A program made the translations under genes and the position numbers. From NCBI GenBank assembly GCA_029718625.1, contig CM056383.1, positions 68,846,131-68,910,130 of the forward strand: 64,000 nt of DNA. The letters are read 5' to 3'. The DNA comes from Synaphobranchus kaupii (taxonomy: Eukaryota > Chordata > Actinopteri > Anguilliformes > Synaphobranchidae). Below the pieces are notes generated by a model. It saw only the letters and a program-made list of their open reading frames with translations. It made no database searches and was not told the DNA's origin. Of this stretch, positions 55,877 through 64,000 are shown piece by piece. The stretch's first letter is position 1. Each line of letters starts with the position of its first letter.

Positions 55877-58800
55877 CGATTCGCCTCTGTGGGCTTCGGG
55901 TGACTCACCTGCCGGCCTGGCCTCTCCTCTCTCCCCTCTCTCCCCTTGTGGCCCCTGGGGCCCAGCCGTGCCCTGTGCACCCTGCGGACCGCTGGCCCCT
56001 GGGGAAACAGACTGCAATGAGGCGAGGCCTCTCGCGCTGAGTGTGTAAACCGTCCGTCTCTGTGGCTTTCAAACCATCTCAATACTCTTGTGCTGATATA
56101 TACCGTATACAAACATATTCGGCAACACTATTGTATACAGTGTATAAGGTTGGGATTCTGTTTAAAATAATGTGCAAAGCAATTGGACGTTCCAGATTGG
56201 GGTGTGAATTTGATATATAGAGCACTGAGTTGGGCGGCAAATTTAAAAGTATCATAATAAAAAATAAAATATATATAATGTGCAATGCAGTTTGTATGAC
56301 AGGGAAGTACGAATGTCTGCCGTCATGAGTTTACCCTGATTCCCCTTTAATCCAGGTATTCCCGGCGCTCCTGAAAAAGAAAAAGAAAAATAATGTGTTA
56401 AAATGTGTGTTGTTCCGTCCGAGGCTGTCGGTGAAGATCCCTTAACCAACTGGGGCTTTAGAAGAACTGAAACTTAGCTAAGGATCTTTCACAGGAAAAA
56501 GCAACGGGCACATGATTCGGAAAATGCTAGCGCTGATATTTTTCCGCTTTCGCTTGAAGCCACATACTCATTTCCTGCAGGGACATCGATTATTGGTCAT
56601 GTACAATCGAAGAGCGGAAGGAAAATGAACTTGGCCTGTCTGAACCTATGTTCTATGTCAGGAACTTTCACTTCTCTTTTTAAAATTTTTTATTTTATTT
56701 TACTGTTGTTACCCCGATTTCCTCTGTCTTTACCATGCCCAGTTTGTATATGTTTGTGATCATCTCTGGAACCCTCTCAGGCCGTGTCCGAATCAACGCC
56801 CTTCCACACTATTGAGTATTCCAGTTGAGTACACTGGATGAGAAAGTTAAGTAGGAAAAATTCTCTCTAAATGTAGTGTATATAAAATCCCCAGATGATA
56901 TACATATGTTCAGGTTTTCACTGATAATAGTATGGAGGATATTTTTCACGTACTGCATGTTGTGTACTAAACAGCATGCAGTAAACGGTACATGGTATGC
57001 TAGTACAAAGTGCACAGTGACATGCAGTATTCAGAATATATTCTCCATACTATTGTCTGCGAAAATGCAGAAATAAGTACTGTATATCATCCGGGGATAT
57101 TAAGAACACTCAGTTTTCATAATTGTTCTGTCCTTAACAGGTTTTTTAAAGTATACTCAACTGGCATAGTAGGCAACAGTAGGCAAGTGCACTGATTCGG
57201 ACACTCTTCTCTGGAAATTGCGAAATGAAACCACCACTTATTTTCACTGTGCGGTCCAGTAGTGAAGCTCACGCACACATTTAGTCAGAGGAGAACCACT
57301 TTACGTTTAGCTTGTGCGAGCGGACCATGGACAAAAATGGGGGTGACCGTTGTGTGGTCAAACATGGACGCCTGGGCAACTGAGGTCCCTCTCTCTTCCT
57401 GGGCCAATAAGCTTTTGAGATAGGAAGCATGCTGGCGAATCAAAATGACCGCACAGGGGTTAATTGGCCTCATATGTTTTCCCCTTGCGCTTCAACGGTC
57501 ATCGCACTATAAATATTTTTCTTATTTATTGAGGAACTAGCTTCTGTTTTTAGTGGACTATAGGAGAATATAGAAGGGCTTCGCGAGGCAGAAATGCGAG
57601 GGTGACTCTGGCGGAAAGACTGTAATTTTTAGCAGCAATCAAAAGGTCGTCAAACCAAGAAGTAGAAATTCTTAGGAAACCGCCCTGTTTTGAAATGTCA
57701 TTGTGACATTTCAAAACAGAGGGACTCGGAGTCATGGCTGCTGTCAGTCTCTATCACATGCAATCTCCTGTCTGTTATTGTTTCTAGAATATGTGTTAAA
57801 GCCATTTACATTGTGAAACACATTCTACAGTTGATGCGGAAAACTCCGTGCATTAGTATATTTACTGTTTTTCTAGTATATTTCAACATGTGTTACAATA
57901 TTTCTCTAATACACTACTGGATTTCATACTTTATTATAGTGTTACAGGGCATATTACTTGTTTACACTGTTAAAATGTGTAACGGTTGAACTTAACCATT
58001 TAACTGAGCCATATAGACAGCCATATATCCCTTACCTGTGAGTCCCTGGCTTCCTTTGTCTCCTGGACTTCCTGTGGCCCCTTTCAGCCCTAGGATGAGA
58101 CCAATCATAAGTAATGCACTGTAAATAGCATTATCCCTTAGGCTACTCTGACAAAGAAGGGCCTTTGTGTTATCAGATAGCGAGGTATTATCGTAACGTA
58201 TTGTATCGCAATATGAGAACCAGATGCAATTGGGAAATGAGACCAACCGTGTAATACTGTAAGCATGGATATGAATTCCTATATTTTTTATAGAATGCAA
58301 TTTAATTTCATTTATTTTTATTAAACACATGAATGTGTAAGGTAAGTATTCTAAACACATTCCTTTCTTCAACAAATTAAATTAGAAGTTTTATTTTTTT
58401 AAGACTGAAGTTCAAAGTACCAGGGAGTTTTGTAAAAGGAGTTTTCGTAATTGACTATAAACACACTTAATATTACAGATGAAAAATAAAGGATCTTTAG
58501 TTTTCCATTAGACATTTCTTTGTCTGATCATTATTATATACATTATTATTATTTATACAAACATTATATCAACTGCATGTAGCCTATGAAGGAAAGTCAT
58601 GGAGCCGCCGAGGCGGAGTTTGTGTGTTGGACTGGTTGATGACATTGGACATCTCGGGACAGCGAGGGCTATTTTAATCATGACGTTTGGCTGTATCTAT
58701 ATTGGCATTTTATATGTTTGTTTGTGTGTTGTGGGTCTGCCCCACTGTCTATGTCTTTTTTGTTGTTGCTGGTGGCTAAAACTGAAGTTCCCTTTTGGGA

Positions 58801-60494
58801 AAATAAAAGTTATTCTATTCTATTCTATTACATTATATTTTCATTTTCATCCAGATAGACTTGTACAAGTTCTATTTTTATATACAATACATTAAATTAC
58901 ATCCATACAGCTGGATAATTTACTGCATAAATTCAGGGAGGTATTTCACAAAGCAGGATTTCTGAGTTAGCTGGATAACTGCACTGAGTAAAATCTGGAA
59001 CAGCTGTTTATAGTTCGGTCCATGTTCCAGATTCAGGAGGGTTCCGGGTTTTACTCAGTGCAGTTATCCAGCTAACTTCGAACTCCTGCTTTGTGGAACC
59101 CCCCCCCCCCAGGCCACGTATCTTGTTCAAGGGGACAATGGAAGAGCCCCACACAACTGGGAATCAAACTCGCAACCTTTGAGTTACAAGCACAGTTCCT
59201 TAATCATCATACTGCCCTGCCACAGGGGCGCCACAATACCTGTTAGTCCTCCGTTTCCTCTTGGACCTGGGGGGCCCTGGAGTCCTGGTATTCCTGAACA
59301 GAGATGGAGAACAGACTTAATTCAGTCCTATACCTGATCTAACAGGTACAGTATCACTCACCTTGCTGTCCTATACCTGATCTAACAGGTACAGTATCAC
59401 TCACCTTGCTGTCCTGTACCTGATCTAACAGGTACAGTATCACTCAACTTGCTGTCCTATACCTGATCTAACAGGTACAGTATCACTCACCTTGCTATCC
59501 TATACCTGATATAACAGGTACAGTATCACTCTCCTTGCTGTCCTATACCTGAACTAACAGGTACAGTATCACTCACCTTGCTGTCCTATACCTGATCTAA
59601 CAGGTACACTATCACTCACCTTGCGGTCCTATACCTGATCTAACAGGTACAGTATCACTCACCTTGCTGTCCTATACCTGATCTAACAGGTACACTATCA
59701 CTCACCTTGCGGTCCTATACCTGATCTAACAGGTACAGTATCACTCACCTTGCTGTCCTATACCTGATCTAACAGGTACACTATCACTCACCTTGCTGTC
59801 CTATACCTGATCTAACAGGTACACTATCACTGATCTAACAGGTACACTATCACTCACCTTGCAGTCCTGTACCTGATCTAACAGGTACACTATCACTCAC
59901 CTTGCGGTCCTATACCTGATCTAACAGGTACACTATCACTCACCTTGCGGTCCTATACCTGATCTAACAGGTACAGTATCACTCACCTTGCGGTCCTATA
60001 CCTGATCTAACAGGTACACTATCACTCACCTTGCGGTCCTATACCTGATCTAACAGGTACAGTATCACTCACCTTGCTGTCCTATACCTGATCTAACAGG
60101 TACACTATCACTCACCTTGCTGTCCTATACCTGATCTAACAGGTACAGTATCACTCACCTTGCGGTCCTATACCTGATCTAACAGGTACAGTATCACTCA
60201 CCTTGCGGTCCTATACCTGATCTAACAGGTACAGTATCACTCACCTTGCGGTCCTATACCTGATCTAACAGGTACAGTATCACTCACCTTGCGGTCCTAT
60301 ACCTGGTCTAACAGGTACAGTATCACTCACCTTGCGGTCCTGTAACGCCCGTGTCTCCCTTCAGACCCTGTTCTCCCCTCATGCCCGGCACTCCTGCAGC
60401 TCCTGCCTGCCCGTCTGTTCCAGGAGTTCCTGAGTGCATCACAACCCTGTCAGGCCAACGGTCAGGTACAAGAACACAGGGAACACAGACGGGT

Positions 60495-60531
<37 letters not shown>

Positions 60532-60557
60532 CACACGCATACACTCACCTGCACACC

Positions 60558-60621
<64 letters not shown>

Positions 60622-60647
60622 CACACGCATACACTCACCTGCACACC

Positions 60648-60689
<42 letters not shown>

Positions 60690-60711
60690 CACACGCATAC
60701 ACTCACCTGCA

Positions 60712-60765
<54 letters not shown>

Positions 60766-62952
60766 ACCTCGCACATACACATTTAGCATACCGGTATTCC
60801 CGTTGGAACCCTTTGGTCCAGTGGAGCCATCCTGTCCTTGAGGTCCTGAGAGAGGAAAGAGAATGGTTAGAGAGAGTGGTTAGAGAGAATGGTTAGAGAG
60901 AGTGGTTAGAGAGAATAGTTTGGCTTAGTTCACACTCACATTTCTGTGACCATATAAACTCAATGATGTGATGCACAGATCGCATGTCCGGGACTTTCTC
61001 TAATGGACGTACAGCATGAAATAGCGTGATAAGACATGACTTCATTTTGTACTACGGGCTGTTCCTACTGTGAAGACATTGAGAAGGCATTGCTGAGGTG
61101 GTTCTCGATAATGTAATCCTTCTGTTACACACTGAAAAAAAACCACGAAACCTTGGAGAGAGAGTGTCAGAATATGTTAATAAAATGATTAATTACGCAG
61201 GTTACTGTGGAACCAATACATGGAAAGCATTATGCAGCACGAACAGACCCACTGACCTAATTTTACCTGAAGAAAGAAAAAAGGAAAAATAATAGTTCAG
61301 GTGAAGTCTCTCTCTCTCTCGCACGCACGCATGCACGCACACACAAACAGTACCTGGTTTACCATGGTCCCCTGCGTCCCCCTTCTCTCCTGCTTGTCCC
61401 ATTAGTCCGGGGAGACCTGCACTGCCAGCCTGCCCCTTCACACCTGGAATGCCTGTATACACGCATGCACGCACGCACGCGCAAACAAACAAACAAACAA
61501 ACAAACAAACGCACACACACACACATATCTTTCATTTTAAACAAGTGGTGGTGGTGCACAACTCCAGCCTGCTGCCTTAGTTTTAGTTTTCTAACAGCTC
61601 TATAAACAACGCTGGTTCACTCCTGTTCTTTAGAATAGTAAAATCATAAGGATGCACTTGCAGTCTGTGGCTGTAGCTGCTGATACAAATGTCAGGTCAA
61701 GATATGATAGAGCTAATTAAATAATGAGAGTTGGCACAAAATCCTGAAACGGATGGGTCCTCGCTGTGCACCCTTGACTTTAACCCAATCTCTCCAGCAC
61801 CCCAATATCTGATCGCTCCGAATCCAGAGCTGGCATTTTGTGAAGCTGCTCCTTTAAGATAATGGTAAGGGCGGGAAAGGTGACAGGGAACACTCACCTG
61901 GATCTCCAGGCGTCCCCCGCTCTCCTGGGTCACCCTTTGAACCTGGGACATGCGGAGAATTCAGAATTCACTCACCGTGCAACACCAGCAGTATTATGAA
62001 CAAACTGAATCCCTGTCTTCAAGCCTATTGGCCTACTTTAGCAAATTATACTGCAGTACCTTGATCACATAACTTGCCATTTGATTGCATGTAATCAAAT
62101 GTAACTGCGTGTATGGAGGAAAGTCGTGGAGGCGGAGTTTGTGTGTTGGACTCACAGAACTGCTTAATAATGACACTGGACATATCGGGACAGCGGGGGC
62201 TATTTTTAATCATGGCTGTATTCCACTTTAATTCACTTAATTAGTTTGATTAATGCAATGATTATATTGAATGTCTTTGTTTGATATGTTTTTGTGTTGT
62301 GGGTCTGCCCCGCTGTCTATGTCTTTTTTGTTGTTGCTGTCGCTACAACTGAAGTTCCCTAGCGGGAAAATAAAAGTTATTCTATTCTATTCTATGTAAA
62401 TGAGCCACTGATGTTTGCTTAGTTTTATCCTGTGTTGTTAACAACACACACACAGCTCACGAGTAGTTAGTGTATTTATTATTTGAAGTGTTTGAAGTGT
62501 GTTTTTACAATAGGTTTATTTTAAATTGTTTATTTTATTTTAAATTGGTTGAGTTTCTTTGTATGAAAAAATCACGTTTTAATACTAATAAGAATAATCG
62601 TGTTAAACTAAAAAATATAAAACTATTTATCAGAAAAATAGCATCCACCTTGAAAACTGGTATCTCAAAACTGTACTGAGTTTTGGAACTCTTCATTTAT
62701 GTGGTTTTATTATTTAGTGTTTTGTATTTAGATGGTTTTATGAACCATACGGCTTTGTTTCCTGTTTACATCCAGGTGTGATGTGGTGAAGTCACAGCTG
62801 TAGCCCGCTCCCTCCCCCTCCCTCCCCGTGTGGCAGTGTTGTACCTGTCGGGCCGGGCTGCCCTGCAGGTCCGCTGGGTCCAGGTGAGCCAGTAGGCCCA
62901 GGATTTCCTCTCTCTCCATCGGTGCCGTGCGGCCCGATATCACCAGGCTCAC
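53743..62952 (-). CDS. marco: MARCO-like macrophage scavenger receptor, 3' part (collagen exons and SRCR domain)
   Basis: Type II membrane scavenger receptor of phagocytes. Trimeric collagen stalks present a C-terminal SRCR domain that binds bacterial and particulate ligands. Exons in transcription order: 62952-62845, 61942-61898, 61452-61354, 60845-60792, 60429-60331, 59293-59240, 58089-58036, 56370-56335, 55998-55909 (collagen), 55306-55145 and 53873-53743 (SRCR). Every collagen exon starts and ends in phase 1 with a split Gly codon and is a multiple of 9 bases, as in fibrillar and scavenger-receptor collagens. Together they give about 70 Gly-X-Y triplets. The SRCR domain is split over two exons (group A type) and has six cysteines: [35 protein letters not shown]. 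The RGRVEV segment corresponds to the RGR motif of mammalian MARCO. Exons for the cytoplasmic, membrane and first collagen parts are beyond 64,000. MSR1 or SCARA5 are less likely because of the long collagen region. Confidence 0.78.
53874..55144 (-). other. Intron between the two SRCR exons
   Basis: Contains a possible LINE tail near 54,900-54,990 (AATAAAACTTGAATTGAATT). An ORF-bearing stretch at 54,210-54,455 was not recognised. Confidence 0.6.
55145..55306 (-). CDS. marco: MARCO-like SRCR exon 1
   Basis: 162 nt. Reads [54 protein letters not shown]. The N-terminal half of a group A SRCR domain with the canonical WGTVCDDDF and CRMLGY words. Confidence 0.93.
55435..55510 (-). mobile_element. 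tRNA-like SINE fragment
   Basis: On the minus strand it reads GCAGAGCATTGCGCTAACAA then GGATTCAATCCCAGGGGAC, the tRNA-like head (B-box) of a common fish SINE. The body is missing. Confidence 0.55.
55511..55908 (-). other. Intron before SRCR exon 1, remainder
   Basis: AT-rich and unremarkable, apart from a (CT)n run at 55,848-55,878. Confidence 0.6.
55909..55998 (-). CDS. marco: MARCO-like last collagen exon
   Basis: 90 nt, phase 1-1. Reads [30 protein letters not shown]. The last triplets lose the Gly-X-Y register before the SRCR domain. Followed by a CT tract on the plus strand (55,848-55,878). Confidence 0.83.
56335..56370 (-). CDS. marco: MARCO-like collagen exon h
   Basis: 36 nt, phase 1-1. 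Reads [12 protein letters not shown]; four triplets. Strong acceptor TTTTTCTTTTTCAG. Confidence 0.82.
56371..58035 (-). other. MARCO-like intron (1.7 kb)
   Basis: No exon was seen. A perfect 16-bp-arm hairpin lies at 57,685-57,719. Confidence 0.65.
57685..57719. repeat. Perfect inverted repeat, 16-bp arms, 3-base loop
   Basis: CTGTTTTGAAATGTCA, TTG, TGACATTTCAAAACAG. The outer CCC/GGG could extend the stem past one bulge. Confidence 0.9.
58036..58089 (-). CDS. marco: MARCO-like collagen exon g
   Basis: 54 nt, phase 1-1. Reads [18 protein letters not shown]; six triplets, donor GTAAGG. Confidence 0.85.
58588..58829 (+). mobile_element. LINE-derived element, copy B (3' part)
   Basis: GGCGGAGTTTGTGTGTTGGA near the start, CTGCCCCACTGTCTATGTCT in the body and AATAAAAGTTATTCTATTCT at the end match copies A and C. 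Confidence 0.7.
58936..59110. mobile_element. Foldback MITE, copy 3 (divergent core)
   Basis: Outer arms GGAGGTATTTCACAAAGCAG... GTTAGCTGGATAACTGCACT are shared in type with copies 1 and 2, but the inner palindrome (CTGAGTAAAATCTGGAACAG and its complement) is different. Confidence 0.7.
59111..59222 (-). mobile_element. tRNA-like SINE fragment
   Basis: Minus strand reads GGTTGCGAGTTTGATTCCCA (B-box) followed by CCCCTTGAACAAGATACGTG, a widespread fish SINE pattern. It lies 17 bases from collagen exon f. Confidence 0.6.
59240..59293 (-). CDS. marco: MARCO-like collagen exon f
   Basis: 54 nt, phase 1-1. Reads [18 protein letters not shown]; six triplets. Confidence 0.85.
59325..60340. repeat. 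Minisatellite, 43-bp unit, about 23 copies, filling a MARCO-like intron
   Basis: The unit contains ACCTGATCTAACAGGTACAG and TATCACTCACCTTGCGGTCC. It spans from collagen exon e to about 30 bases before exon f. On the gene's strand each unit contains GACCGCAAG (or GACAGCAAG) followed by GTGAGT, the same sequence as the exon e border. One unit near 59,825 is shortened. Confidence 0.95.
60331..60429 (-). CDS. marco: MARCO-like collagen exon e
   Basis: 99 nt, phase 1-1. Reads [33 protein letters not shown]; eleven triplets. Its donor border (GACCGCAAG|GTGAGTGATACTG) is copied in the minisatellite that fills the following intron. Confidence 0.87.
60497..60772. repeat. Compound (CA)n microsatellite
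   Basis: Three CA runs separated by the same interruption (TAGACACACGCATACACTCA), showing duplication of a larger block. Confidence 0.95.
60792..60845 (-). CDS. marco: MARCO-like collagen exon d
   Basis: 54 nt, phase 1-1. Reads [18 protein letters not shown]; six triplets. Confidence 0.85.
60846..61353 (-). other. MARCO-like intron between collagen exons c and d
   Basis: Contains a short GGTTAGAGAGA(A/G)T repeat near 60,860-60,920 and nothing else recognised. Confidence 0.6.
61354..61452 (-). CDS. marco: MARCO-like collagen exon c
   Basis: 99 nt, phase 1-1. Reads [33 protein letters not shown]; eleven triplets. Confidence 0.87.
61898..61942 (-). CDS. marco: MARCO-like collagen exon b
   Basis: 45 nt, phase 1-1. 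Reads [15 protein letters not shown], five triplets, donor GTGAGTG. Confidence 0.85.
61943..62844 (-). other. MARCO-like intron between collagen exons a and b
   Basis: Holds LINE-derived copy C (62,107-62,395). The rest is AT-rich. Confidence 0.65.
62107..62395 (+). mobile_element. LINE-derived element, copy C
   Basis: Begins GCGTGTATGGAGGAAAGTCG, shares GGGTCTGCCCCGCTGTCTAT and ends AATAAAAGTTATTCTATTCT. Closest to copy A. Confidence 0.72.
62845..62952 (-). CDS. marco: MARCO-like collagen exon a
   Basis: 108 nt, phase 1-1. Reads [20 protein letters not shown] then [16 protein letters not shown]; twelve Gly-X-Y triplets. Most 5' exon found in the window. Confidence 0.85.
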
Positions 62953-64000
62953 CTGCAGGGAAACGGCCACCAATCAGCTCGCAGAACCACACTTTCTTTA
63001 AATTATCAGGTCAGCATGGGATAGTGTTAAACTGAATGCAGTACATACAACTTAGATCCACATTTCAGCTATTTACTGTAACTATACACTGTAAAGGGTC
63101 AAATGTTTGTAAACATATACAGGATTTCACTGTTTGTTTCTCCCTCCAAACACTCGCAAAGTCATGTAGAATAATGGCAATAGCTCATTATTTAATGGTC
63201 ATCCCATAAAATAACAGTTAAATATACAGTTAAATTATTTTATTTTATTTATTTATTTATTTCGGCATGCATATATTTACACTTTATCACAATTTCAGTA
63301 ATATGCCCTGACAAAACACATTACTTGCCGAAAAGGGATACGGGAAAAAGCAGCCTGCTTATCATAGTCCCGCCCCATTTCCCTCATTATTTTACATGTT
63401 CATAATATACATTTTGAATTACTGAATTTATACAGTCTTTTTATCTTCATTAAATGGGTTTTCAGTGGCTACATTGCTGCCAGTCTTTTCACCAATACAG
63501 GATTTGTAGTGTAGGCATTGGGCAGATATATGCTGGCCCTATTGAGCCATAAGTTTTAAAGAAACCATATCTTGTAGGAAGAGCCATAAAACCATGAGGT
63601 AACTACTTGAAGCCCAGTCTTTATAAAGTATGTACTAAAACATTTTATTAAAGAAGTGATACACTGGAAAGGTTTCGACCTGCAAAAATGATTTGTGAAT
63701 TGACTAACAGATAATTTCACAGACAATGAATGATTACTTATTCTCTAAATTCAGGCCCCTGATGTGAGTATACCCACTGGGTCTTCAGCTTGAGTGTTTT
63801 ATTGACTATGTGGACATCTCTTCATCTGCCCCAATAGTTTATGAACACCAAGAGTTTATTCACTCAAAATGGCTTCTTTTGGAGACATTTATTGATATGG
63901 GTAGCAAGAGCGTTTGTGACAACAACTTGTTTGAAGAAAAGGACAAGCTCCAAACTCACAAAAAATATTTAAGAATGTATCTACGGGAAAGCACAGAATA
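62953..64000. other. Right edge, no exon identified
   Basis: On the minus strand 63,228-63,376 resembles a LINE 3' end (CCCGTATCCCTTTTCGGCAA then CCGAAATAAATAAATAAATA). No further collagen or membrane exon of the MARCO-like gene was found. Confidence 0.5.

Overview
The window is vertebrate nuclear DNA and almost certainly from a ray-finned (teleost) fish. Genes are split by introns with GT-AG sites, long CA/GT and CT/GA microsatellites are abundant, and there are tRNA-like SINEs, Tc1/mariner and hAT-type MITEs and LINE-derived tails of the kinds common in fish. No bacterial or viral gene, CRISPR array or structural RNA gene was found. Three protein-coding genes could be reconstructed exon by exon from splice signals, phase and protein similarity. 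All assignments come from remembered family sequences; no search was run. Layout: (1) 1-7,376 is gene-free repeat DNA: a hAT-like MITE, a foldback MITE, a 30-bp minisatellite, a second foldback repeat and a 2.1-kb array of a 15-bp unit. (2) 7,377-41,806, plus strand, is raph1 (lamellipodin), 13 coding exons with the N-terminal region, Ras-association domain, PH domain and long proline-rich tail, followed by a 3' UTR to about 43.6 kb. Its introns hold most of the microsatellites and minisatellites. (3) 43.6-45.7 kb is a short tail-to-tail intergenic stretch with a SINE. (4) 45,704-49,715, minus strand, is a complete six-exon spp2 gene (secreted phosphoprotein 24, cystatin-like). (5) 49.8-53.7 kb is intergenic, with a 46-bp minisatellite and a LINE-derived element. 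(6) 53,743-62,952, minus strand, is the 3' part of a MARCO-like scavenger receptor gene: nine collagen Gly-X-Y exons and a two-exon SRCR domain. The cytoplasmic and membrane exons lie beyond the right edge. The genes share no pathway: raph1 is an actin/cell-migration adaptor, spp2 a secreted bone/liver matrix phosphoprotein, and the MARCO-like gene an innate immune receptor. The main observations are: ten apparent one-base insertions, all in C/G runs, that break the raph1 reading frame and look like assembly errors; candidate alternative raph1 exons, including an internal first exon next to CpG-rich DNA; minisatellites that start or end at exon borders and carry copies of splice-site-like sequence, most strikingly an array filling a whole collagen-gene intron; and an unusually high density of minisatellites.
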